This document shows, piece by piece, positions 9,855 to 16,115 of a DNA stretch of 26,061 nt. Position 1 is the stretch's first letter; every line of letters begins with the position of its first letter. The translations under genes were made by a program, and so were the position numbers. Below the pieces are notes generated by a model. It saw only the letters and a list, made by a program, of their open reading frames with translations, did no database searches and was not told where the DNA came from. Source of the stretch: JAWLBM01 sp041687675 (GTDB lineage Bacteria; Pseudomonadota; Alphaproteobacteria; Rhizobiales; Pleomorphomonadaceae); assembly GCA_041687675.1 (NCBI GenBank), contig JAWLBM010000056.1, forward strand, positions 1-26,061. Direction: 5' to 3'.

Positions 9855-10814
9855 ATGCTGATCAAGTCCAGGCGCCGCTGGGAGATCCCCGAGGCGCAGG
9901 CGACGCCGGAGGCGGTGTTCCTCGATCGTCGCCGGTTCATCGCCTCGGCCGGCCTCGGCGCCGGCCTCATCCTCGCGGGCGGTCTCGGCCGCGCCCGGGC
10001 GGAGACCTCGCCCATCGCCGACCTGTTCCCGGCGCCGCGCAACGAGGCCTTCAAGCTCGACCGGGAGATCACGCCCGAGGACGTGACCGCCAACTACAAC
10101 AACTTCTACGAATTCGGCTCGCACAAGCAGATCGCCGGGGCCGCCCAGGCGCTGAAGCCGCGGCCGTGGACCGTGAAGGTCGACGGCATGGTCGAGGAGG
10201 AGCGCACGGTCGACGTCGACGAACTCATCCGCGCCATGCCCGTCGAGGAGCGGCTCTACCGCCACCGCTGCGTCGAGGCCTGGGCCATGGCGGTGCCCTG
10301 GACCGGCTTCCCGCTGAAGGCGATGGTGGACTGGGCGAGGCCCCTCTCCTCGGCGAAATACGTCCGCTTCGAGACCTTCATGGATCCCGAGGTCGCCTCC
10401 GGCCAGATGCAGTTCTGGTACCCCTGGCCGTATGTGGAGGGGCTCACAATCGAGGAGGCCAGCAACGACCTCGCCTTCATGGTGATGGGCGCCTACGGCA
10501 AGACCCTGCACAACCAGTTCGGCGCGCCGCTCCGCCTGGCGGTTCCCTGGAAGTACGGCTTCAAGTCGATCAAGTCGATCGTCCGCGTCACCTTCACCGA
10601 CGAGCGGCCGGTGTCCTTCTGGGAGGAGTTGCTCGGCGAGGAGTACGGCTTCTGGGCCAACGTCAACCCGGAGGTGCCGCACCGGCGCTGGAGCCAGGCC
10701 GAGGAGCGCCTGCTGCACACCAACGAGATGGTGCCGACGCAGCTCTTCAACGGCTACGCCGAGGAGGTCGCCCACCTCTACAAGGGCCTCGAGAGCGAAC
10801 CCCTGTTCATGTGA
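9855..10814 (+). CDS. msrP: Protein-methionine-sulfoxide reductase, catalytic subunit MsrP (YedY)
   Basis: MsrP is a periplasmic molybdopterin enzyme that repairs oxidised methionines in envelope proteins. The 319-residue precursor starts with a twin-arginine signal (RRRF at residues 25-28, then a hydrophobic stretch ending ARA), consistent with export of the folded cofactor-loaded protein. The molybdenum-ligating cysteine is C139 in YRHRCVEAWAMAVPW. The start at 9855 has GGGAG at good spacing. In many bacteria msrP is followed by msrQ, the haem membrane subunit that delivers electrons. Here a terminator follows instead, so MsrQ must be encoded elsewhere or be replaced by another donor. Confidence 0.95.
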   Translation: MLIKSRRRWEIPEAQATPEAVFLDRRRFIASAGLGAGLILAGGLGRARAETSPIADLFPAPRNEAFKLDREITPEDVTANYNNFYEFGSHKQIAGAAQALKPRPWTVKVDGMVEEERTVDVDELIRAMPVEERLYRHRCVEAWAMAVPWTGFPLKAMVDWARPLSSAKYVRFETFMDPEVASGQMQFWYPWPYVEGLTIEEASNDLAFMVMGAYGKTLHNQFGAPLRLAVPWKYGFKSIKSIVRVTFTDERPVSFWEELLGEEYGFWANVNPEVPHRRWSQAEERLLHTNEMVPTQLFNGYAEEVAHLYKGLESEPLFM

Positions 10815-10841
10815 ACGGGGCCGACAGGCACCAACCGCCAT

Positions 10842-10872
10842 GGCCCTCGTGACCTCACGAGGGCCTTTTTTT
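10842..10872 (+). terminator. Intrinsic terminator of msrP
   Basis: A 10-bp stem (10842-10851 with 10856-10865), a four-base loop and seven T (10866-10872) lie 28 bases after the msrP stop. This is a textbook rho-independent terminator and marks the left edge of the lower-GC islet. Confidence 0.92.
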
Positions 10873-10919
10873 GTTAGCCTATGCAACTCCCCGAATATTT
10901 TTCAACACCGACGATCATC

Positions 10920-10979
10920 TTGTGAACCAGGGAATCCTGCTCTACACACCGAAACCGAAATCGACAGTTCACCGGAGGT
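10920..10979 (+). promoter_or_regulatory. Promoter and ribosome-binding site of the islet methyltransferase
   Basis: TTGTGA (10920-10925) and TACACA (10943-10948) have a 17-base spacer. GGAGGT (10974-10979) then sits five bases before ATG 10985. The strong ribosome-binding site argues that 10985 is the original start of the methyltransferase gene. Confidence 0.5.
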
Positions 10980-10984
10980 AGGCC

Positions 10985-11065
10985 ATGCCTAACAAAAGGG
11001 TTGAAAGTGAAGCGTTCCACTAGGGAAACAACGCGGAGCATTATTACCAGATCGCCGAGGCCGCG
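10985..11065 (+). other. Original 5' end of the methyltransferase gene, interrupted by an in-frame TAG
   Basis: From ATG 10985, in the same frame as the methyltransferase, the DNA reads MPNKRVESEAFH, a TAG stop at 11021-11023, then GNNAEHYYQIAEAA leading straight into the start at 11066. The residues after the stop read like ordinary protein, and the only strong ribosome-binding site belongs to 10985. The simplest reading is a recent nonsense mutation, or a base error, at codon 13. Re-initiation at 11066, where GAGG lies five bases upstream, could rescue a shorter protein. Confidence 0.7.
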
Positions 11066-11623
11066 ATGGCGGAGCAGTGGTCCAAGCACATCTGGCCGAC
11101 GCTCGCTGCGCACGATCCAAACTTCGAATCGGTGGTGGACCTGGCCAGCGGCCGCGGGCGCAACACCGCCGCGCTTCTCTCCGCGGGTGCCAAGCACGTC
11201 ACTTGCGTCGACGTAAACCCTGAGAACCTCGAATTCTGCCGATCCAGATTTGCCGGACAGCCGGTCGAATTCGTCCAGAATGATGGCCAGTCGCTCGCGC
11301 CCCTCCAAGACGGGGTCGCTTCGCTGATTTATTGCTGGGACGCTCTCGTCCACTTCGATCTCAGGTTCATTGCCGCTTACGTGGACGAATCGGCGCGAGT
11401 GCTGAAACCCGGCGGCATTTTCTTTGCACATCACTCGAACTACACTGGAGCGCCGGGAAAGAATTTTACATATTCACCCCATTGGCGAAACTTCATGTCG
11501 GCGGACATATTCAGGCACTTGGCACTGACCGCTGGCTTGGAGATTTGCTCACAGACTCTCATCGACTGGGGCGAGGATAAGAATCTGGACTGCATCTCGG
11601 TGGTTCGCCGCCCGAGCAACTGA
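11066..11623 (+). CDS. Class I SAM-dependent methyltransferase (5'-interrupted)
   Basis: From the internal ATG this is a 185-residue methyltransferase with the Rossmann-type SAM site: motif I VVDLASGRGRNTA (about residues 23-35, with serine in place of the usual second glycine), an acidic strand end in VTCVDVNPENLEF, motif post-I DGQSLAPLQDG, and VLKPGGIFFAHHSNY. The shorter form keeps the SAM pocket but lacks about 27 residues that the original start would give. The substrate is unknown. Base composition is lower in GC than the flanking genes, suggesting transfer. It lies 34 bases before the next gene and probably shares its transcript. Confidence 0.75.
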   Translation: MAEQWSKHIWPTLAAHDPNFESVVDLASGRGRNTAALLSAGAKHVTCVDVNPENLEFCRSRFAGQPVEFVQNDGQSLAPLQDGVASLIYCWDALVHFDLRFIAAYVDESARVLKPGGIFFAHHSNYTGAPGKNFTYSPHWRNFMSADIFRHLALTAGLEICSQTLIDWGEDKNLDCISVVRRPSN

Positions 11624-11657
11624 ATTCAAACTCGGATCGCGAGGAACGGAAGATTTA

Positions 11658-12821
11658 ATGCAAAACTACAAGTTCATCGGCCCTGAGGATGCCGACGAGG
11701 GGGATGAGGTAATCTCCGAACTCGAATCGGCCGGAGGTGGTATCTGCATCATCTCCCCAACTGTTCGGCGCGGAACACTGTTCAAGAACGTGCCGGACAA
11801 CATCTTGGTCATTGACCTCAGGTACGGAGGCGCCACTATACTAGGCGGCAATCATCCGCGTAAGGAAGGCATTACTCCGCAGTACTCATTCTTAAAGACC
11901 GGACTTGCGCATAATATTATCGTATCTGACCAAATTACAGATGAAACCCCGATCCATGACTGGCTTGGCAACCCTTACGAAATGCAATCCGCACCCTATG
12001 GTCAGCCATTAAGTTCGGAGGTATACCGCCATCTTCATAACCACTACCAGAACTTTCTCAGCGAGGTATTCAATTTTTCCCGTTCACTTAACGGCGTTGC
12101 TATTTGGGGCGATTCGGGAGCATTCGTTCCGGAAGCCAAGTCATGGGGCGGCTTTTTCAGCGCCAGGTCTTGGCCGGTTCGCTGGGAGGGATACACACCC
12201 GAATCAGCCGGCGAATACGAAGACCATGACTTCGATGCCGGACTTGTTGGGGTGGAGGTCGACGTCCTCAATGCGGGAAAGGACTGGGACGGCACCAATA
12301 TGGGAAAGACCGGCGTTCAAATCGTCGGCTTTGGAAGCAGGAATGGAGCAGCGGTAGAAATACGCACTGAAGACACCGAAGACTTCGGCCGAGGACCCGA
12401 AAACAGAAGGGGAGCTTGGCACAACGCAATCCTTGTCTGGAATGCGCTCCACGACAATTCAACCCTTTTGCATTGCGAAACCGGCCCAAGCCGGCGGGGA
12501 ATTGACCTTTCCAAGAGTTCGTTCCGGGAGGGTGCCCTTCTGGCCAGCGCCGACGGCTGGCGATCCGGGGTCGTGTTTGGAGAAGGCCGCGCCGGCCAGC
12601 TCTTCGGAGAGGCGGACGGCTGCCTCGTCGTCCATGGCGGCGAGAAGGGTGTGAGAATCGCCCTCGGGCAGGGCGAGTTCTTCCAGTTCAATCCTGATGG
12701 ATCGGTGCACATGAGCGAGCAGGTGCGCAGGTCCCTTCGCGCGGCGGTCTCACCTGCGGGTGCTGTGCGCCGCTGGGTGCGACGTCTACTGAGGTCACTC
12801 CCCGGGGCCAAGCGCACCTGA
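11658..12821 (+). CDS. Unrecognised 387-residue protein in the low-GC islet
   Basis: I do not recognise this protein. No signal peptide or membrane segment is evident. The first 160 residues look globular (short strands ICIISP, ILVIDLRYGG; then an HDWLGNPYEM stretch). From about residue 195 the pattern is rich in beta strands and glycine turns (VGVEVDVLNAGKDW, GVQIVGFGSRNGAAVEIRT, GAWHNAILVWNALHD, RRGIDLSKSSFREGALL), loosely reminiscent of beta-repeat segments in phage tail or carbohydrate-binding proteins. The last 30 residues are arginine-rich. The coding DNA is AT-richer up to about 12480 and becomes GC-rich after it. The gene follows a methyltransferase, so a role in surface glycans is possible but unproven. 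Confidence 0.7.
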   Translation: MQNYKFIGPEDADEGDEVISELESAGGGICIISPTVRRGTLFKNVPDNILVIDLRYGGATILGGNHPRKEGITPQYSFLKTGLAHNIIVSDQITDETPIHDWLGNPYEMQSAPYGQPLSSEVYRHLHNHYQNFLSEVFNFSRSLNGVAIWGDSGAFVPEAKSWGGFFSARSWPVRWEGYTPESAGEYEDHDFDAGLVGVEVDVLNAGKDWDGTNMGKTGVQIVGFGSRNGAAVEIRTEDTEDFGRGPENRRGAWHNAILVWNALHDNSTLLHCETGPSRRGIDLSKSSFREGALLASADGWRSGVVFGEGRAGQLFGEADGCLVVHGGEKGVRIALGQGEFFQFNPDGSVHMSEQVRRSLRAAVSPAGAVRRWVRRLLRSLPGAKRT

Positions 12822-12908
12822 TCCGGGAGGCGGAGCCCGCCTTCAGGCCGGATCGGCGCACCTGGATCTCCGCCGGGGCACCGTGAAGCAAGGGGTTTGT
12901 CGCACCGG
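12822..12908. other. Start of a 533-base intergenic region
   Basis: Just after the stop, 12828-12833 pairs with 12837-12842 (AGGCGG/CCGCCT, three-base loop), without a T run; it may be a weak terminator for the islet genes. I see nothing else up to the small-RNA terminator. The remainder of the gap, to 13354, is described in separate entries. Confidence 0.35.
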
Positions 12909-12939
12909 AAAAAAAGAGGCCGGGCGCGGGGCCCGGCCT
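12909..12939 (-). terminator. Intrinsic terminator of the candidate small RNA
   Basis: The stem pairs 12917-12925 with 12931-12939 and has a five-base loop. Seven T follow on the minus strand (12915-12909). On the plus strand the A run precedes the stem, so it works leftward. The nearest leftward gene (lysR) ends more than 400 bases upstream, so the terminator more likely belongs to a separate short transcript. Confidence 0.8.
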
Positions 12940-13054
12940 TGGAAAGTTTCGGTTGTGCATCGCAGGGAACGATGCGCAACCGTTCCAGAGGGGAACAGCT
13001 GAAACTTCGACCCGCCGGGAGGAAAGAGAGCGGGTGGAAGCGAATTCATCAGCT
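12909..13054 (-). ncRNA. Candidate small regulatory RNA with anti-Shine-Dalgarno loop
   Basis: Read on the minus strand, about 146 bases fold into consecutive modules. Hairpin 1 pairs ACCCGC (13035-13030) with GCGGGU (13015-13010) and holds CUUUCCUCCC in its 14-base loop. A stem of at least seven pairs (13007-13001 with 12950-12944) encloses two hairpins, GUUCC/GGAAC (12996-12982) and a 12-pair stem with one mismatch (12981-12951), making a three-way junction. An intrinsic terminator follows: nine GC-rich pairs (12939-12917) and seven U (12915-12909). Loops with CUUUCCUCCC or CCUCCUCCC resemble the CcsR/cuckoo RNAs of alphaproteobacteria, but those usually have two such hairpins. No coding gene is supported on either strand. 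The 5' end is inferred from the promoter. Confidence 0.6.
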
Positions 13055-13060
13055 GGCGGG

Positions 13061-13089
13061 TATATGCTTGCGTCAGCCCTGCAAGGCAA
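13061..13089 (-). promoter_or_regulatory. Candidate promoter of the small RNA
   Basis: On the minus strand, TTGCCT (13089-13084) and CATATA (13066-13061) are 17 bases apart. Transcription would begin near 13054, just before hairpin 1. The block is AT-rich relative to its surroundings. Confidence 0.45.
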
Positions 13090-13098
13090 GTCGGCAGT

Positions 13099-13117
13099 TT
13101 GCATGCCTGCTATGCAA
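13099..13117. promoter_or_regulatory. 19-base dyad upstream of the small-RNA promoter
   Basis: TTGCAT and ATGCAA are arranged as a perfect inverted repeat around seven bases. It lies ten bases upstream of the -35 element, a position used by activators. It does not fit the T-N11-A rule for LysR boxes, so the adjacent lysR product is not an obvious candidate to bind it. Confidence 0.4.
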
Positions 13118-13160
13118 TCAGCGCGCAGTTCTGCCGAAGCCCGCGCCAGAAACGAAGGTG

Positions 13161-13258
13161 GCGCGCCCGGAAACGCGGCAGCGGCGCCGGGCCCGTCGTA
13201 GCCGATCCCGCGCGCCCGAAAATGCGGCAGGTGCGCCGGGCCCGTCGGGGCGGATCAC
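13161..13258. repeat. Two tandem 49-base direct repeats
   Basis: Copy 1 is 13161-13209 and copy 2 is 13210-13258. Both begin GCGCGCCCG, share GCGGCAG and GCGCCGGGCCCGTCG at matching offsets, and end with GATC plus three bases. A third, degenerate copy may precede them (about 13139-13160). The function is unknown; it could be a protein-binding array or a replication-slippage duplication. Confidence 0.7.
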
Positions 13259-13310
13259 GCGATAAAGCGTCCGAGCTAGCTGAGGGTCCCGTCCCGCCGT
13301 GAGGGGTCGG

Positions 13311-13338
13311 AGCGGCAGACGGTCCTATCCGTCTCGCT
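13311..13338 (-). terminator. Hairpin after lysR
   Basis: AGACGG (13317-13322) pairs with CCGTCT (13329-13334), extended by AGCG/CGCT across a two-base bulge. It lies 17 bases past the lysR stop in the leftward direction. There is no T run, so it may be a weak or rho-assisted terminator. Confidence 0.4.
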
Positions 13339-13354
13339 GCACCGGCGTCGCGCC

Positions 13355-14245
13355 TCAATAGTTCCAGCGCTGGGCCTTGTTGACCAGGAAGTCGCGGAAG
13401 GCGTGGACGCGTGCGGAGTTCCGGAGCTCGTCCGGGTAGACGAAATAGGTGTCGAAGGACGGCAGGTCCACCTCGGGGATCAGCTGGGTGAGGCCGCTGT
13501 CGGTCTCGATCAGGTAGTCCGGCAGCAGCGCGATGCCGATGCCGCGCTGCACCGCCCGCTTGATCGCCACGACATTGTTGACCCGCAGCGCCGGGATCCG
13601 CGGGTTGTCATAGGGCCGGCCGGCGGTCTCCAGCCAGTTCATGTCGCGCAGGTAGGCGGGCGCGGCGGCGCCGAAGGTAACGAAGCGGTGCCCCTCGAGG
13701 TCGTCGATGGTGCGCGGCGCGCCGAAGCGCTTCAGGTAGGCCGGCGCGGCGTAGAGGTGGAAGTGCACCGTGAACAGCTTGCGCTGGATCAGGTCCGGCT
13801 GGGTCGGCTGGCGCAGGCGGATGGCGACGTCCGCCTGCCGCATGGCGAGGTCGAGTTCCACGTCGTCGAGGATCAGCTGCAGCTGCACCTCGGGGAACAG
13901 GTCAATGAACTCGTGCAGGCGCGCGGTGAGCCAGGTCGAGCCGAGCCCTACGGTGGTGGTGACGCGCAGCGACCCGGACGGCCGCTCGCGGCTGTCGGTC
14001 AGCCGGTTCTGCACGTCCTCGAGCTTCATCAGAACGTCGTGGGCGGTCCGGAACAGGAGTTCGCCCTGCTCGGTGAGGATCAGGCCGCGGGCGTGGCGGT
14101 GGAACAGCGGGACGCCGAGTTCCTGCTCCAGCGCGCTCACCTGCCGGCTCACCGCCGACTGGCTCATGCCCAGCGTGTCCCCGGCGTGGGTGAAGCTGCC
14201 GGCACGGGCGGCGGCATGGAAGATCCTCAGCTTGTCCCAGTCCAT
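13355..14245 (-). CDS. LysR-family transcriptional regulator
   Basis: This is a 296-residue LysR-type regulator with the usual N-terminal winged helix-turn-helix (about residues 1-60: FHAAARAGSFTHAGDTLGMSQSAVSRQVSALEQELGVPLFHR) and a periplasmic-binding-protein-like effector domain. The start at 14245 follows a purine-rich GGGAGGGGTGGG. The frame stays open much further upstream through trxB, but that part is the shadow of trxB. It lies 68 bases downstream of trxB on the same strand and is probably co-transcribed. The same trxB-lysR order occurs in S. meliloti as I recall. The effector and target genes are not evident. Confidence 0.92.
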   Translation of the reverse strand: MDWDKLRIFHAAARAGSFTHAGDTLGMSQSAVSRQVSALEQELGVPLFHRHARGLILTEQGELLFRTAHDVLMKLEDVQNRLTDSRERPSGSLRVTTTVGLGSTWLTARLHEFIDLFPEVQLQLILDDVELDLAMRQADVAIRLRQPTQPDLIQRKLFTVHFHLYAAPAYLKRFGAPRTIDDLEGHRFVTFGAAAPAYLRDMNWLETAGRPYDNPRIPALRVNNVVAIKRAVQRGIGIALLPDYLIETDSGLTQLIPEVDLPSFDTYFVYPDELRNSARVHAFRDFLVNKAQRWNY

Positions 14246-14313
14246 CCCACCCCTCCCCTCGGCCGGCCGCGAGGCGCGCCGGCCCGTCCACCGGCACGCG
14301 ACATCACCTGGCG

Positions 14314-15276
14314 CTATTCCGCGGCCGCCTTGAAGGAGGAGGCGGACAGCCAGCGCTCCGCCTCGAGGGCCGCCATGCAGCCGAGCCCGGCGGCGGTCAC
14401 CGCCTGGCGGAACACCTCGTCCGTGACGTCGCCGGCGGCGAAGACGCCGGGCACCGAGGTCACGGTCGAGCCAGGCTCCGTCCAGATGTAGCCGGACGGC
14501 TTCAGCCGGACCTGCTCCTTGAACAGCTCCACCGCCGGCGCGTGGCCGATCGCGACGAAGATGCCGTCGGCCGCAAGCTCCCGGGTCTCGCCGGTGACGG
14601 CATCCTTCAGCCGCACCCCGGTGACGGACGGCGGGAAGCCCTCGGTGCCGAGCACCTCGTCGATCACGCTGTTCCAGATCACCTCGATCTTCGGGTTGTC
14701 GAACAGGCGCTGCTGCATCACCCGCTCGGCGCGGAAATGGTCGCGGCGGTGGACAACGGTCACCTTGTCGGCATGGTGGGTCAGGTAGAGCGCCTCCTCC
14801 ACCGCCGTGTTGCCGCCGCCGACCACGACCACGTGCTTGCCGCGGTAGAAGAAGCCGTCGCAGGTGGCGCAGGCGGAGACGCCGAAGCCCTGGAACTTCT
14901 TCTCCGATTCCAGCCCGAGCCACTTGGCCTGGGCGCCGGTGGCGATGATCAGCGCATCGCCGGAATAGGTCTCGCCGCCGTCGCCGACGAGATGGAACGG
15001 CCGGGCGGAGAGGTCCGCCCTGGAGATATGGTCGGAGATGATCCGCGTCCCCATGGCCTCGGCCTGGGCGCGCATCTGGTCCATCAGCCACGGACCCTGG
15101 ATCGGATCGGAGAAGCCGGGGTAGTTCTCCACGTCGGTGGTGATGGTCAGCTGCCCGCCGGGCTGGATGCCGGAGACCAGGATCGGCTCCATCATCGCGC
15201 GCGCCGCGTAGATCGCCGCCGTGTAGCCGGCCGGCCCGGAGCCGACGATGAGGACTTTCGAGTGATGGTGCGCCAT
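14314..15276 (-). CDS. trxB: Thioredoxin reductase
   Basis: TrxB transfers electrons from NADPH through FAD and a redox disulfide to thioredoxin in the cytoplasm. The 320-residue protein has the N-terminal FAD-binding GSGPAGYTAAIYAARA, the active-site pair C136-A-T-C139 in SACATCDGFFYRG, the NADPH-binding VVGGGNTAVEEAL, and the C-terminal FAD motif PGVFAAGDVTDEVFRQAVTAAGLGC. Length and residue positions match E. coli TrxB (C135/C138). It is the first gene of a leftward pair with lysR and diverges from lrp. Confidence 0.97.
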   Translation of the reverse strand: MAHHHSKVLIVGSGPAGYTAAIYAARAMMEPILVSGIQPGGQLTITTDVENYPGFSDPIQGPWLMDQMRAQAEAMGTRIISDHISRADLSARPFHLVGDGGETYSGDALIIATGAQAKWLGLESEKKFQGFGVSACATCDGFFYRGKHVVVVGGGNTAVEEALYLTHHADKVTVVHRRDHFRAERVMQQRLFDNPKIEVIWNSVIDEVLGTEGFPPSVTGVRLKDAVTGETRELAADGIFVAIGHAPAVELFKEQVRLKPSGYIWTEPGSTVTSVPGVFAAGDVTDEVFRQAVTAAGLGCMAALEAERWLSASSFKAAAE

Positions 15277-15338
15277 GGGGCCGCTCGTTCTGCCGTGCCG
15301 AAGGGTGGACGGACCGGTGGCGGCCCGAAGATTGCCGG

Positions 15339-15367
15339 ATGGTAGGTGCCGGACCTTGCCGATTCAA
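15339..15367 (-). promoter_or_regulatory. Candidate trxB promoter
   Basis: On the minus strand, TTGAAT (15367-15362) and TACCAT (15344-15339) have a 17-base spacer. The start point would be near 15332, giving a leader of about 55 bases. Confidence 0.5.
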
Positions 15368-15505
15368 GACAGGGCGCCCGGGAGGGCGGTGCGCCGTGGG
15401 CGTTTGTCGCGGCCGTCCACAACAAACGCGGCGCGGGCGCCCCGCCGGACGGCGTAACACCGTTGCGCCGTCGGCTCACGATCGCTACCTGTTGCTTTCC
15501 GATCC

Positions 15506-15521
15506 TTGCCGGACCCGGCAA
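15506..15521. promoter_or_regulatory. 16-base palindrome upstream of lrp
   Basis: TTGCCGG and CCGGCAA form a perfect inverted repeat around two bases, 52 bases before the lrp start. TTGCCG-like words recur at 15333 and 15356 in the same divergent region. It could be an autoregulatory site, but Lrp/AsnC sites are usually AT-rich, so the assignment is weak. Confidence 0.3.
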
Positions 15522-15572
15522 CATTGATGCGCAGCTGTGGCCGGCCGCCGGCCCGAACGTCGGGGGATCCCG

Positions 15573-16037
15573 TTGAAGATCCGACTGGACGCGATCGACT
15601 GGAAGATCCTCAAGGAACTCCAGGCCGACGGCCGCATGACCAACGTCGAACTCGCCAGGCGCGTCGGCATCTCGGCGCCGCCGTGCCTGCGGCGCGTGCG
15701 CGCGCTCGAGGAGGCCGGCCTGATCCTCGGCTACCGCGCGCTCCTCGACGAGAAGGGGCTCGGTTACGAGATCACCGTCTTCGCCATGGTCGGCCTGTCC
15801 TCCCAGTCGGAGGCGGACCTGCTCGCCTTCGAGGACCTGGTGAAGGGCTGGCCGATCGTGCGCGAGTGCTGGATGCTCTCCGGCGAGGTGGACTTCCTGC
15901 TGAAGTGCATCGCTCCCGACCTCAAGACCTTCCAGACCTTCGTCATCGAGAAGCTGACCGCCGCCCCCAACGTCGACGGCGTCCGCACCTCGCTGACCCT
16001 GCGCCAGGTCAAGAACGAGCCGGGCGTGCCGCTCTGA
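15573..16037 (+). CDS. Lrp/AsnC-family transcriptional regulator
   Basis: This 154-residue regulator has an N-terminal helix-turn-helix (LDAIDWKILKELQADGRMTNVELARRVGISAPPCLRRVRALEEAGLI, spanning about residues 4-50) and a C-terminal RAM/ligand-binding domain with the conserved SGEVDFLLKC strand. The TTG at 15573 is preferred because GGGGGA lies just upstream and MKIRLDAID is the usual family beginning; a GTG at 15537 would add 12 unlikely residues. It sits between trxB and the LPS genes, as in S. meliloti from memory. Such proteins respond to amino acids. A 16-base palindrome immediately follows the stop. Confidence 0.92.
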   Translation: MKIRLDAIDWKILKELQADGRMTNVELARRVGISAPPCLRRVRALEEAGLILGYRALLDEKGLGYEITVFAMVGLSSQSEADLLAFEDLVKGWPIVRECWMLSGEVDFLLKCIAPDLKTFQTFVIEKLTAAPNVDGVRTSLTLRQVKNEPGVPL

Positions 16038-16053
16038 GGCGGCCCGGGCCGCC
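16038..16053. other. Palindrome immediately after lrp stop
   Basis: Eight bases and their reverse complement abut with no loop (GGCGGCCC/GGGCCGCC), starting directly after the stop codon. With no T run this is not a classical terminator, but it may slow RNA polymerase or protect the 3' end of the transcript. Confidence 0.35.
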
Positions 16054-16115
16054 GGCGGTTGCGCCCATGGTCCCCTTCCGATATTCCCAAGCGATAAAGG
16101 ACGGCGGACAGGCGC

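Noticed and set aside
12909..13054. 6S RNA, SRP RNA or tmRNA
   Set aside because: The fold is a short hairpin plus three-way junction; the long rod of 6S, the conserved SRP tetraloop region and a tRNA-like domain are absent.
13099..13117. A LysR-type T-N11-A box for the neighbouring lysR product
   Set aside because: At the required distance from the dyad centre the bases are C and G, not T and A.
12897..13302. Small plus-strand open frames between the islet and lysR
   Set aside because: They lack ribosome-binding sites and recognisable protein character, and overlap the structured RNA and the tandem repeats.
14246..15460. Upstream extension of lysR into a 701-codon frame
   Set aside because: The extension overlaps trxB in another frame; the LysR N-terminus and ribosome-binding site place the start at 14245.
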